Assembly: GCA_963807085.1 (NCBI GenBank) | Contig: CAWEBB010000008.1 | Coordinates: 7,576-71,575, forward strand | From: JACKII01 sp963807085 | GTDB taxonomy: Bacteria; Pseudomonadota; Alphaproteobacteria; Bin95 | Length of the DNA: 64,000 nucleotides | Direction: 5' to 3' | Shown here: positions 9,206-18,986 of the stretch, in pieces | How positions within the stretch are numbered: position 1 is the first letter of the stretch | How the letters are laid out: every line of letters begins with the position of its first letter | Made by a program: the position numbers and the translations under genes | Notes under the pieces: generated by a model | Told to the model about the DNA's origin: nothing | The model's database searches: none | Seen by the model: the letters and a program-made list of their open reading frames with translations, nothing else

Positions 9206-10384
9206 TCAGTCGCCGGAAGTCAGCTTCTCAATCTCCGCCTCGGATAGTCCGGCATCGCGCAGTACTTCCGCCGTGTGTTCGCCGAGCGCCGCGGGCAGGC
9301 GGTTGATGCCTGCCGGCGTCTTGGAAAAGCGCACGCCCGGACCGATCAGGGTAATATCGCCCTCGGTCGGGTGCTCGAATCGCTGGAACAGACCCACCGC
9401 CTGCAAATGGGGATCGGCGGCCAGATCGCCTAATTCGGTTGCCGGGCCGGACGGTATGTCCGCCTGTTGCAGCGCGGCCAGCACGGCCTCGGTTTCCCAG
9501 CCGCTCACGCAGTCGGCCACCATTTCATAAAGTTCGCCGATCTTCTCGCTGCGAACCTTGGCGTCGGTCACGCGCGTATCGCGGGCCATCTCCGGCTTGC
9601 CCATCAGTTCGAAGAAGGCGCGCCACTGCTTCACGTTATAGGGCAGCACGCAGACATAGCCGTCCTTCGTTGCGTAAGGCCGCCGGTATTCCACCATCGC
9701 CCGCTCATAGCCCGCCGGCCCCAGCGGCGGCTCATAGGTCTGGCCGGCCGCGTGTTCGACCATGTTGAAGCCGACCAGGCTCTCCAGCATCGGCACCTCG
9801 ACCAGTTGGCCCTCGCCGGTGCGTTCGCGGGCGAACAGGGCCGCGATGGTAGCATGGGCACAGAACTGCGAGCCGATCTTGTCGCAGATCGAGGCGTTGA
9901 TGAACTTCGGCACGCCGCTGCGCCCGCCCTGCATGTGCGCCATGCCGGACATGCCCTGGATGATGTCGTCATAGGCCGGGCGGCGGGCATAGGGCCCCTC
10001 CTGGCCAAAGCCCACCAGCGCCACATAGATCAGCTTCGGATTGGCCTTGCGGCAATCGTCATAGCCAAGGCCCAGCCGCTCCATTGCGGCGGGCCGCACC
10101 GAACTGACCAGCACGTCCGCCGTCTCCGCCAGTTTCAGCAAGGCGTCGCGAGCCGCGGGTTTTTTCAGGTCCAGCACGACCGAGCGCTTGTTGCGGTTGG
10201 CGTTCAGAAAGAACGGTCCCATGCCCGGATTGCGATAGGGCGCGAGCCCGCGGGTGATATCGCCCTCCGGCGCTTCGATCTTGATGATGTCGGCGCCGTA
10301 GTCGCCCAGAATTTGTGTGCCATAGGGACCGAAGCCCACCGTGGTCATGTCCAAAATCGTAACGCCGTCCAATGGGCCGGGCAT
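9206..10384 (-). CDS. CaiB/BaiF family CoA-transferase
   Basis: This is a 392-residue class III CoA-transferase. The N-terminal 'LDGVTILDMTTVGFGPYGTQILGDYGADIIKIE' region (split here from 5 to 37) is typical of the CoA-binding half. The catalytic aspartate is Asp139 in 'AYDDIIQGMSG', which forms the acyl-aspartyl anhydride. The enzyme moves CoA between two carboxylic acids in the cytoplasm, as formyl-CoA transferase and BaiF do. It is downstream of the SDR gene on the same strand across an 81-base gap, so co-transcription is possible. Acceptor and donor are unknown. A second family member occurs at 58 kb. Confidence 0.9.
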   Translation of the reverse strand: MPGPLDGVTILDMTTVGFGPYGTQILGDYGADIIKIEAPEGDITRGLAPYRNPGMGPFFLNANRNKRSVVLDLKKPAARDALLKLAETADVLVSSVRPAAMERLGLGYDDCRKANPKLIYVALVGFGQEGPYARRPAYDDIIQGMSGMAHMQGGRSGVPKFINASICDKIGSQFCAHATIAALFARERTGEGQLVEVPMLESLVGFNMVEHAAGQTYEPPLGPAGYERAMVEYRRPYATKDGYVCVLPYNVKQWRAFFELMGKPEMARDTRVTDAKVRSEKIGELYEMVADCVSGWETEAVLAALQQADIPSGPATELGDLAADPHLQAVGLFQRFEHPTEGDITLIGPGVRFSKTPAGINRLPAALGEHTAEVLRDAGLSEAEIEKLTSGD

Positions 10385-10465
10385 GACAGTCGCTCCTAAC
10401 CTTCAAAGATGCGCCAATTTACCGGATACAGTGCAACCGGGACAAGGATACCCCCCGCGCAGCCG

Positions 10466-11308
10466 CTAATAGCTCGGCTTCGTCACATGCGGCGTCAGCT
10501 GCAATTCGTGGGTCCAGACCGTTCGATCCTGGGTGTGCAGGTAGTAGAACGCGTTGGCGATCTCCATGGGGTTGATCACCAGATCCGGGTTCTTCTGCGC
10601 CCGCTCCATCGCTCGGGTGCCGGGCGAGTCGATCAAGCCGTCGATCACCACATTCGCCACATGCACGCCATGCTCCGAATATTCCTCGGTCAACACCTGG
10701 GCGAGCGTGCGCATCATTACGCGAGGATAATAGAGCGACTGGCCGGTCTCACGCTTGCGTCCGCGCAGCGCGCTCGAATTGTTGGAGATTAAAAACGAGC
10801 CCTTCTCTGCCTTGCGCATGGCGGGCAGCACTTCCTTTGCCACCAGGAACGGTCCACGGCAGGCCACGTGCTGGGTGCGGTCGAACAGGTCGGTCGGGAT
10901 ATATTCCAGCAGGTCCATGCCTTCCGGTAGCTCGCGCCCGTCATTGTAGCCTGCATTGTAGATCAGCACGTCCGGATCGCCTGCTTCAGCGCGGATGCGG
11001 GCAAAGGCGTTCTGGATCGACTGCTCGGACGACAGGTCCAATTCGACGGTCATGCCGTCGCCGCCCTGCTCCTTGATCGCCGCCTCCAGTTTGGCGGCGT
11101 TCGAGGCCGTGCGCGTCGTGATGACGGTGAAGTAGCCTTCCGCGGCAAACTTTTGCGCCAGAGCGCCGCCGACGCCCCAGCGGACGCCGACCGGCAGGTG
11201 GTCGTCGCTGACCCCCTGGCCATGGATCAAATGGGTCTGGCGGCCATCGGCCTGCCACTTGGAAGTCGCACCGATGACAACGCAAACCGGCTTTTTCCCG
11301 CTATTCAT
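10466..11308 (-). CDS. atypical short-chain dehydrogenase/reductase
   Basis: This is a 280-residue Rossmann protein of the SDR class, but unusual. The cofactor loop is split: 'CVVIGATSKW' at about 9-18 is followed by about 25 extra residues before 'GVGGALAQKFAAEG' continues the expected helix. 'LIYNAGYNDG' is the NAG motif and 'LISNNSSALRG' supplies the catalytic serine. In the YxxxK position the sequence reads 'LYYPRVMMRTLAQ', so the usual active-site lysine is missing. The protein may have altered activity or be a non-catalytic relative. It shares a strand with the CaiB gene downstream. SDR fold is secure; enzyme activity is doubtful. Confidence 0.75.
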   Translation of the reverse strand: MNSGKKPVCVVIGATSKWQADGRQTHLIHGQGVSDDHLPVGVRWGVGGALAQKFAAEGYFTVITTRTASNAAKLEAAIKEQGGDGMTVELDLSSEQSIQNAFARIRAEAGDPDVLIYNAGYNDGRELPEGMDLLEYIPTDLFDRTQHVACRGPFLVAKEVLPAMRKAEKGSFLISNNSSALRGRKRETGQSLYYPRVMMRTLAQVLTEEYSEHGVHVANVVIDGLIDSPGTRAMERAQKNPDLVINPMEIANAFYYLHTQDRTVWTHELQLTPHVTKPSY

Positions 11309-11442
11309 GACGTTCGATCCCTGATGTTGGTCCTGATGTTTGAGAGCAAGCCATCCGGCCCGCGCTTGATTGCAGTCTAGACAGCTTGGTCCGGGCGCGC
11401 GATGACTTTGGCAAGATCAACAATCACGCCAGGGCCGAACGC

Positions 11443-12412
11443 ATGGAACCCAGAATAGTCTTCGTTACCAACTTTCCTGACGCGGCCATACCCGCACGCG
11501 AAATGGCCCCTTCCGGCTTCGAATTCGTGGTGGCCGCCGCCCGCAGCGCCGAATTCAACCAGGCCATCGCCGGGGCGGAGTATCTGGTCGGGTTTGTGGA
11601 CGGGCTGGTCGAGGCGGACCTGTTTCAGCGCGCGCCCAACCTTAGGCTGGTACAGTTGCTGAGCGCCGGCTTCGATCAGGCCGACCTTTCGGCGGCAAAA
11701 GCGGCTGGCGTGCCGGTCTGCAACAATGGCGGCGCCAATTCGGTCGCTGTGTCGGAACACGCAATCCTGCTGATGCTCGCGGTCTCGCGCCAACTCGTCT
11801 ACCAGCACAAAAGCGTTTCGGGCGGCAACTGGCGCGGCAACAGCACGCCCAGGGTGCACGAACTGCGCGGACGGACACTCGGCATTGTCGGGCTCGGCAC
11901 CATCGGCAAAAAGACGGCGCGCCTGGCCCAGGCCTTCGGCATGAACGTGGTCTATTATGACATCGCCCGCCTGCCCGAAGACCGGGAGGATGCGCTGAAC
12001 GTGCGCTTCCGCCTGCTGAAAGAGCTTTTGCGCGACGCCGATATCGTCAGCCTGCACACGCCGCTCAACGCTTCCACCCGCCATCTGATCGGGGCGGAGG
12101 AACTGGCGCTGATGAAGCCGTCCGCCATCCTCGTGAATACGTCCCGCGGCCCCGTGGTGGACGAGGCGGCGCTGACCCGGGCGCTGACCGACGGCACCAT
12201 CTGGGCCGCCGGGCTGGATGTGTTCGACCAGGAGCCGCCGCCCGCCGACAATCCGCTGTTCAGCCTGGACAATGTGGTGCTGACGGCCCACCTCGCCGGG
12301 CCGACCTTCGAGAGCAACGCCGCGCGTGTGCGCAACGCTTTCGACAATGTCGAGCGCGTGTCCCGCGGCGAAGTCTCCGCTCTGGATCGTGCCGGAGCTT
12401 ACGGAAGAATGA
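11443..12412 (+). CDS. D-isomer-specific 2-hydroxyacid dehydrogenase, frameshift near 12371
   Basis: The protein has about 322 residues. 'LGIVGLGTIGKKTARLAQ' is the NAD Rossmann motif. The catalytic Arg is in 'LVNTSRGPVVDE', the Glu in 'FDQEPPP' and the His in 'VLTAHLAGPT'. It would reduce or oxidise a 2-keto/2-hydroxy acid. Near 12371 the frame slips by one base. In the shifted frame the C-terminus becomes 'KSPLWIVPELTEE' and stops at 12410-12412, where ATGA couples it to the next gene. Without the correction the frame runs straight into the next protein. The start at Met (11443) is chosen because the first 19 residues of the longer frame (from 11386) lack family similarity. Confidence 0.8.
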
Positions 12413-13889
12413 GCACGCTCCCCTCAACCTGGGACATGGAGGCCGATGTGGTCGTGGTCGGCTTCGGCGGGGCGGGCTTCGCCGCCTCCGTCACCGCGCA
12501 CGACCTGGGCGCAGGACGTGCTGATTCTGGAAAAGGCGCCCGAGGGCAAGCACGGCGGCAACACCAAGGTCGCTGGTCAAGGATATCTCAACACCTCCGA
12601 CCCGGTAGAGCGCCGCCAAGTATCTGCGCGCGCTCTGCGGCCCCTACTCCGTGCCGGAGAAAATGGTGCTGGTCTGGGCGGACGAGATGTGCCGGAACAA
12701 CGAGTGGCTCGCCAGCGTGGGCGCCGACCCGCAGGAGCACCAGCACCAGCCGGTCGGCATTGAGTTCCCGGACCTGCCCGGCGCCTTCTCGACCCACAAG
12801 TTCCATGACGGCCCGAAATACGGCTACTCGCTCACCTGGAAGCGGTTCGAGAGCCTGGTGCGGGAGCGGCCGATCCGTATTGAGTTCGAGACGCCGGGCC
12901 GGGAATTAATCCAGGACGGCGCCACCGGCGAAATCCGGGGCATATGGGCGGAACGCCCCGATGGCGAGCGCATTTCTGTGAAGGCGCGCAAGGGGGTGAT
13001 CCTCACCTGCGGCGGCTTCGAGAACAATCAGGAGATGATCCGCAACTACCTGCCGGGCGTGCCCTACTGCTACACCTCCGGCAGCCCTTTCAACACCGGC
13101 GACGGCGTTACCATGGGCCTCAGTGTCGGTCGGCGCGACCTCTGGCACATGAACAATTACGCCGGCCCCAGCATGGCGCTGAAGGTGCCGGAAATTCCGA
13201 CGTCGCTCTCCATGCAGTCGTTGCATTATTCCAAGATCGTCCCGGGCGGCATGATCGTCGTCGGCCCGGACGGACGCCGCTTTTGCGACGAGAAATTCAA
13301 GACCCGCCACGGCAAGGTGCCGAAAAACGGCGTCTGGCTGCCGCTCGCCACCCCCTGCCCGATGCACATGATCATCGACCAGCAGAACTTCGCCGCCGGC
13401 CCTCTGTACGACGGCCATCCGAGCCACGGCTGGACCCAAATCGTCGAGCAGCCGGAATGGAGTGAGGACAACAGCGCCGAGGTCGCCAAGCGCTGGATTA
13501 GCGAGGGTGAGACTTTGGCGGCGTTGGCCATGCAAATCGGCCTGGACCCCACCGCACTCGAGGCCACGGTCGCCCGCTGGAACGGCATGGCCGCCGCCGG
13601 CGAGGATCGGGACTTCGGTCGCACCCTGATGCTGGAGCCCTTCGGCGGCGGCCCGTACTACGCCGTTGAACTCTCCCCCTCGATGCTGAACACCCAGGGC
13701 GGCCCGCGCCGGAACGAGCGGGCGGAGATCGTGCGCCCGAACGGCCAGCCCATCGGCAGGCTCTATTCGGCGGGCGAGTTGGGCTCCATCTACAGCTATC
13801 TCTACCAGGGCACCGGCAATATCGGCGAATGCCTGGCGTTCGGCCGGATCGCGGGCCGGAACGCCGCGGGCTTGGAGGTTTGGCGGTGA
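12409..13889 (+). CDS. FAD-dependent dehydrogenase (fumarate reductase / 3-ketosteroid dehydrogenase type), two frameshifts
   Basis: This flavoprotein of about 493 residues begins at an ATG overlapping the upstream stop. The FAD dinucleotide motif 'VVVGFGGAGFAAS' is at about 14-26. After a one-base insertion near 12515 the chain continues 'DVLILEKAPEGKHGGNTK', a typical second FAD segment, then shifts again near 12610 into 'AAKYLRALCGPYSVPEKM'. The C-terminal 'YSAGELGSIYSYLYQGTGN' closes the FAD fold. Members such as tricarballylate or ketosteroid dehydrogenases oxidise C-C bonds next to a carbonyl. Coupling to a 2-hydroxyacid dehydrogenase suggests a shared keto/hydroxy-acid pathway. The two indels may be sequence errors. 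Confidence 0.8.
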
Positions 13890-14077
13890 CCACCGCCCTT
13901 TGACAGCCTTAAGCAAAAAAAAGGGGCCTGCGGGCCTGGGCTTGCCCCCCTCCCGACACCACCAACATGGCTAGCGCCGGAGCGAACACCTCTTGGTCGC
14001 GGCCCGATCATGGCGCTATACTCGTGCCCAATAAACACCTCCGGGAGTTGCCCGGCCGCCCGGGCGATAACAAAGCC

Positions 14078-15228
14078 ATGAACCACGCTAAAGACATGCT
14101 CTATGGCCGCGAATCCGCCGCCATGGCCAAGTACCTGAAGGCGGGCGAGGCCCGCGCCTACGCGCTCGGCAATCGCGGGCCGGTCCGTTTCGGCAAGGAC
14201 GGCAAGCTGCACCCCGACATTCTGGACGCCTATCGGCGCTGCGGTTTCTACGTCTTCGAAGGCGTGTTCGATCAGGTCGAACTGGACCAGATCGAGGCCG
14301 ACGTGCTCGACATCATGGAGCGGCTGCCGGTCGAACAGGGCTCGCCGGTGGACAAGCATGGCCGCCCGGCGCTCGCCCGCGACTGCACCGCGCCGACGCT
14401 GTTCTGGTCCAAGCCGCTGGCCGATCCCTTCGGCGGCACCGACCTGGCGAACGGCCGCCACCCGGTCAAGATGTACGAGCCCCAGGCCGCCGTCGATGCA
14501 CCGAAGGAAGTGGTCTATCTGATGCTCGGCACCCTGCAGTTCTCCGAAGCGCTGCTGCGAGCCTATGGCCATTCTTCAGTGATGCGCATCGCCGAGAGCA
14601 TCAATGGCGAGGATTTCGTGCCCTTCACCGACGCCCTGTTCATCAAGGAGCCGGGCAAGGGCGCCTCCGTCGCCTGGCACCAGGATGGTGTCACCCATTG
14701 GGACAGTCCCGAATGGGACGAGGGCATTCACGGTTTCAACATGATGCTGCAACTCTACGGCTGCACGGCGGCGAACGGCGTCTGGGTGGTGCCGGGCAGC
14801 CACAAGCATGGGCGGGCGGACATCAGGGCGCTGTGCGAGGCCGCCGGTTCGGAGCGCCTGCCGGACGCCGTGCCGATCATCGCCAATCCGGGCGACATGG
14901 CCGTCACCAACCGCCAGGCCCTGCACGGCTCGTTCGCCAACACCAGCAAGGATTGGCGCGTGACCATCAACATGGGTTTCCATCGGCGCTCATCGGTGCT
15001 GGGGGTCGCGGGCGGCGGTCTGCACGCCGCACCTGCCGTGTTCGACGAGGCCCGCATCCGCGAGCGCTCCCGCATAATCGGCTACGCGCTGGACGCCGGC
15101 GCCAATGGCGGCCGGAGGAAGCCGGCTATGTCTACAAGCCTTTCGCAAATGCCGGCCTGAAATACCGCTGGGACGAGGCGGCCAAGGCCTCCATGCACGA
15201 CTACAACCTGCTGGACATGAGCATCTGA
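14078..15228 (+). CDS. phytanoyl-CoA dioxygenase (PhyH) family protein, frameshift near 15110
   Basis: This is an Fe(II)/2-oxoglutarate oxygenase of about 383 residues. The facial triad is His201-x-Asp203 in 'AWHQDGVTHW' and His283 in 'ALHGSFANTS'; Arg294 in 'DWRVTINMGFH' should bind 2-oxoglutarate. Near 15110 one base is lost; the correct continuation reads 'PEEAGYVYKPFANAGLKYRW' and ends at 15228, whereas the uncorrected frame stops at 15160. The start at 14078 (Met-Asn-His) excludes 37 upstream residues that look non-coding. It would hydroxylate a small organic or lipid substrate. The VOC gene begins 37 bases downstream, suggesting an operon. Confidence 0.82.
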
Positions 15229-15265
15229 CCTGGCCATGCCGCCACCGCACGAGGAAACCCACGCC

Positions 15266-15690
15266 ATGACATCCAATCCCGCCTTTCGCTTCGACCATGT
15301 GCACATCATCGCCGAGGAACCGCACAAGACCGCCCACTGGTATGTGGAAAAGCTCGGCGCGGAGATCACGGCGGACGACACGGTGCGCGGCGCGCCGCAG
15401 ATCGCGGTCGCACTCGGCGGCATGAACCTGCTGGTGCGTGGCAGACGCGACGGCGAGGAACCGCGCGACCCCGACAATTTCCGCGACTATGGCGACTTCT
15501 CCAGCCACAACCGCTGGGGGGCGGATCATATCGGCTTTGCCTACGAGGGTGACCTCGCCGCCTATTGCGTGGAGTTGGAGGGCAAGGGCGTTCAGCTTCT
15601 CCGTGCCGCTCAAGACGAACCCGACCGGCCTGAAGCTCTGCTTCATCGCGGCGCCCGGACGGCGTCAGCATCGAGCTGATTCAGCGGTAG
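15266..15690 (+). CDS. VOC-superfamily (glyoxalase/bleomycin-resistance) protein, two frameshifts
   Basis: The protein is about 140 residues and has one visible VOC module. It starts with 'FRFDHVHIIAEEPHKTAHWY', the beta-alpha entry strand with a metal-ligand His, and continues through 'GADHIGFAYEGDLAAYCVEL' with the second His. An extra C near 15600 moves the frame to 'FSVPLKTNPTGLKLCFIAAP'. A second extra base near 15658 moves it to 'DGVSIELIQR', which supplies the terminal Glu ligand and a TAG at 15688-15690. The ribosome site GAGGAAA precedes the ATG at 15266. Likely an isomerase, lyase or dioxygenase on the pathway of the adjacent PhyH enzyme. Confidence 0.72.
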
Positions 15691-15767
15691 GTTGATCTGC
15701 GAAGCGCCAGAATTGATCCCGGCGCAACGCCGGAAAGGCGCGGCAGCGGTATCAGTTCCCGGAACCG

Positions 15768-16601
15768 TCAGCGCGCCTGAGCATGCACGAAATCTACGAT
15801 CGCCTGCACCGCCCGCTTGGCATTTTCCGCCGCCGGGTCTTTGGCGATGAAAGCGTGGGTTTCGTCGGGGAATACTTCGTACTGAATTTGCCCGCCGGCG
15901 CCGCGATAGGTCTCGACGAAGCGGTCGGCCATGGTCGGGCCCAGATTGTCGTCGCGCGTGCCGACGATCAACAGCGCCAGCGGCAACTGCACGTCCTCGC
16001 CCCGCTCTAGAATGCGCTGGGGCGAGCCCTCGTCCATCGCCGCCGCATCCCGCCAAAAGGCATGATGGGCGCCCAACAGCCGCTCGTTGCCTTTGGCCTT
16101 CACCATCTCGTAGCGTGCCAGCGGGTCCGCCACCGGCCAGCACATCGCACAATAGGAAACGCGCGCGTCGATCCCTTCGCCGCCTTCGAGCTTCAGCGCC
16201 GCATAGCGCGGATCGGCAGGCCGCATGGCCGCCAACATGACCAGATGCCCACCGCTGGAGGTGCCCAGCACGCCGACCTTGCCCGCATCCACCGACCAGC
16301 GGGACGCGTTCTGCTTGAACCAACGAATGGCGTAATTGATGTCGGCGAGCGTCACCGGATACACCCCTTTCGGCGGCATGCGGAAATCCAGCGCCAACAC
16401 CACGGCGCCGCTTTCGGCGAGCGGCCGGTGGATGTCCTGGTTGGTCATGCGATCGTTCGCCGTCCACGCGCCGCCATGCACCTCCACCACGCCGGGAAAC
16501 GGCCCTTTCCCTTGCGGGCGATACAGCCGCGCCAGCAATGCGTGGCCGTCCGGTTCCGCGTATACTAGGTCTTCGACTATAGTCCCGTAGCGTTCTGCCA
16601 T
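15768..16601 (-). CDS. alpha/beta hydrolase, hormone-sensitive-lipase-like esterase
   Basis: This 277-residue esterase has the 'EVHGGAW' oxyanion motif (HGG) near residue 40. The nucleophile elbow is Gly-Thr-Ser-Ser-Gly-Gly ('LGTSSGGHLV'), an acid lies in 'IVGTRDDNLG', and the His is in 'FPDETHAFIAK'. There is no signal peptide. It is transcribed toward the VOC gene and away from the TauD-type oxygenase. This type hydrolyses short acyl esters or arylformamide-like amides. The single start ATG at 16601 fits the family length. Confidence 0.88.
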   Translation of the reverse strand: MAERYGTIVEDLVYAEPDGHALLARLYRPQGKGPFPGVVEVHGGAWTANDRMTNQDIHRPLAESGAVVLALDFRMPPKGVYPVTLADINYAIRWFKQNASRWSVDAGKVGVLGTSSGGHLVMLAAMRPADPRYAALKLEGGEGIDARVSYCAMCWPVADPLARYEMVKAKGNERLLGAHHAFWRDAAAMDEGSPQRILERGEDVQLPLALLIVGTRDDNLGPTMADRFVETYRGAGGQIQYEVFPDETHAFIAKDPAAENAKRAVQAIVDFVHAQAR

Positions 16602-16782
16602 CGCTACCGTTTCCTCTGTTCGTGGCCTGCGGTGCTCAGCTTATCGTCGCCCGCTGCACCTGTCCCGCAAAACCGTCGGCACGACGGTCCGCATTCGCTT
16701 TCCAGCGATCGCCAAACGCTCTAGGATTTGGGTCAATGTCGACGGGCGCAGACCATAGAGCCCATCATAGAGGATACCTGCC

Positions 16783-17676
16783 ATGGCCAAGAACAGCTGG
16801 AATATCCGCCGCCTGTCCTCCGCACTCGGTGCAGAGATCACCGGCCTGAAACTCGCCGAGGCGGACGACGCCGACGTTGCTCAGATCAAGCGCCTGCTGG
16901 ACGAGAACATGGTCCTGTTCTTCCCCGGCCAGCACATGGCGGCCGACGAGCAGATCGCCTTCGGCCGGCATTTCGGCAAACTGGAGGGCCACCCGAACCT
17001 AAAAGAGCGGAACGCCAAGGAGCATCCCGAAATCTTTCGCTTGGCCGCAAGCGAGGGCGGGATTGCCGACGAATGGCACACCGACCTGACCTTCATGAAG
17101 CATCCGGCGCTGATGTCGATCCTGAACATGAAGCAATGCCCGGAGGTCGGCGGTGACACCATGTGGGCGAACCTGGTCGCGGCATACGAGGGTCTCTCCC
17201 CGCCGCTGCAGGATTTGTGTGACGGCCTCAGCGCGCTGCACGACGCCCACCCGCACGACCGGGCCGACCGCATGCACATTCATCCGCTGGTGCGCGTCGA
17301 CGCGGAGACGGGCCGGAAAGCGCTCTATGTCAGCGAGCACTTCACCCGCCGGATCGTCGAGATGAACGCGCAGGAAAGCGACCACCTGCTCGCATACCTG
17401 ACCCGGTGGGTGCAGCAGCCGGCCTTCACCGTGCGCTATCATTGGACGCCCGGCACCATCGGCATGTGGGACAACCGCTTCACCCAGCACTATGTGGTGA
17501 ACGATTTCGTCGGCGAGCGCGTGATCGAGCGCGTGACCGTGATGGGCGACACTGTCACCGGCAATCATCCCCGCTGGCGGCCGTATACGGAGCAGGCCAA
17601 GACCTCGGCCATGACCCGCCATGACCGACAGCTTCTGCGCCATTTGAAGGAAAGCCGCCTGCAAGCGGCGGAATAG
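16783..17676 (+). CDS. TauD/TfdA-family Fe(II)/2-oxoglutarate dioxygenase
   Basis: The protein has 297 residues. The metal triad is His99-x-Asp101 in 'DEWHTDLTF' and His236 in 'FTQHYVVND'. Arg246/Arg250 in 'GERVIERVTV' are positioned to bind 2-oxoglutarate. The family hydroxylates taurine, 2,4-D, alkyl sulfates and similar compounds, releasing sulfite or an alcohol. A ribosome site AGAGGA lies 9 bases before the ATG. It is divergent from the esterase and convergent with an MFS gene 23 bases beyond its stop. The true substrate is unknown. Confidence 0.9.
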   Translation: MAKNSWNIRRLSSALGAEITGLKLAEADDADVAQIKRLLDENMVLFFPGQHMAADEQIAFGRHFGKLEGHPNLKERNAKEHPEIFRLAASEGGIADEWHTDLTFMKHPALMSILNMKQCPEVGGDTMWANLVAAYEGLSPPLQDLCDGLSALHDAHPHDRADRMHIHPLVRVDAETGRKALYVSEHFTRRIVEMNAQESDHLLAYLTRWVQQPAFTVRYHWTPGTIGMWDNRFTQHYVVNDFVGERVIERVTVMGDTVTGNHPRWRPYTEQAKTSAMTRHDRQLLRHLKESRLQAAE

Positions 17677-17699
17677 TCCCGGTCACGGCGGATTGGACG

Positions 17700-18905
17700 T
17701 TAAGGTGCAGCGCGCCGCCGCTGCTGCCTCAACCAAAGCGCCGCCAGCAGCGAGAGCAGCAGCAAGGGCAACGCGCCCAGATTTACCCAGGTCCAGCCGA
17801 AGGCATGCATGAGGATGCCGGACGACATGGCTCCAAGCGCGACCACGGAAAATATGATGAAGTTGGTTGCGGCCTGGGTCTTGGCGCGCTCCGCCGGCGT
17901 GTTCGCCTCGGTCAGCAGGTTGGTCGACGCGGTGAAGGCGAAATTCCAGCCGAGCCCCAGCAGGGCCATCGCCGCCCAGAAGTTCAAGACCTCTTCACCG
18001 GCGAGCGCGATCAGAATGCAGATGGCCTGCAAGCCGATGCCGATCGCGATCACCCTAGTAACACCCAGCCAGCGAATGACCGAGCCGGTGAAGAACCCTG
18101 GCGCATACATAAAAAAGATGTGCCACTCGATCACCAGCGCCGTGGACGAGAACATGTGCTGGGCATGATGCATGGCGAGCGGCGTAGAAGTCATGAGCAG
18201 GTTCATCACCGCCTGCCCTACCGTGGCGCAGAGCGTGGCCACGATAAAGACTGGCTGGCGCATGATCTGACCGATGGGCCGCCCGCCCTCATTCGCCTCT
18301 TCGGGCGTGAGTTTCGGAATATCGACCGCCATGACAACCAGACCGCTCAGGATGGTCAACGCGACCAGGAAGCCATAGGACGCCATGAAAGGCCGGTCAG
18401 CGACCATGTGTTCGCCGAGCTTGGCCAGTTCCGGCCCGACAAAGGCCGCGACCAGGCCACCCGTCAGCACCAGCGAAATCGCGCGGCTCTTGAAATCTTC
18501 AGAGGCGACATCGGCCGCGGCGAAGCGGTAAAGCTGGGCAAAGCCCGAAAAGAAGCCGAACAGCAGCGCGCCCAGGCAAAAGAGCAAAAACCCCGCCGTC
18601 TCGATCCCCCAGATACAGGCGAGGCCGCCGGCGACACCGATGGCGGAGCCTGCCGCAAAGCCCGGCCCGCGGCCGATGCGCCGCATCAGCAGCGACGCCG
18701 GGATGCTGGCCGCCGCCGTGCCGACCACCGCCAGGAAGATGGGCACGGTCGACAACGCCTTGTCCGGCGCGATCTGATAGGCGATCAGCGGGCTGGTCGC
18801 GACCAGCAGCGAGCGGCCGGAATTGTAGAGCATCTGGCAGGTCGCCAGCACCGCCACATTGCGCCAGTCACGCCGCCGCCCGGTTTGCATGTCCGCTGAA
18901 CTCAT
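17700..18905 (-). CDS. MFS transporter
   Basis: This is a 401-residue polytopic protein with about 12 hydrophobic segments in two halves separated by a polar loop around 'DIPKLTPEEANEGG' (about 200-213). The N-terminal half carries the MFS-type 'RRIGRGPGF' loop between helices 2 and 3. A short basic C-terminus ends 'RQQRRRAAP'. It sits in the inner membrane and probably exports or imports a small molecule in exchange for protons. The substrate cannot be predicted. It stands alone on its strand. Confidence 0.88.
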   Translation of the reverse strand: MSSADMQTGRRRDWRNVAVLATCQMLYNSGRSLLVATSPLIAYQIAPDKALSTVPIFLAVVGTAAASIPASLLMRRIGRGPGFAAGSAIGVAGGLACIWGIETAGFLLFCLGALLFGFFSGFAQLYRFAAADVASEDFKSRAISLVLTGGLVAAFVGPELAKLGEHMVADRPFMASYGFLVALTILSGLVVMAVDIPKLTPEEANEGGRPIGQIMRQPVFIVATLCATVGQAVMNLLMTSTPLAMHHAQHMFSSTALVIEWHIFFMYAPGFFTGSVIRWLGVTRVIAIGIGLQAICILIALAGEEVLNFWAAMALLGLGWNFAFTASTNLLTEANTPAERAKTQAATNFIIFSVVALGAMSSGILMHAFGWTWVNLGALPLLLLSLLAALWLRQQRRRAAP

Positions 18906-18951
18906 CCCCTACTCGGTAGTGCACTTGCTACCAGCGGACAACCCCACACGC

Positions 18952-18978
18952 CGTCATTGTCCGGGCTTGGCCCGCGGC
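18952..18978. repeat. half of an interspersed palindromic repeat (weak)
   Basis: The sequence CGTCATTG followed by CCGGGCTTGGCCCGCGGCG resembles the left arm of the repeat at 61083-61197 (CGTCATTGCG and then CCGGACTTGATCCGCGGCG). Only one arm is visible here, between the MFS and universal-stress-like genes. The similarity was judged by eye. Confidence 0.35.
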
Positions 18979-18986
18979 GGTCGTTG

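Noticed and set aside
12906..13916. Minus-strand open frame of 336 codons opposite the FAD dehydrogenase
   Set aside because: No motif; shadow of the conserved flavoprotein.
13915..13936. GGCC hairpin with an A8/T8 run
   Set aside because: It would act as a terminator on the minus strand, but no minus-strand gene ends there; probably chance in a GC-rich gap.
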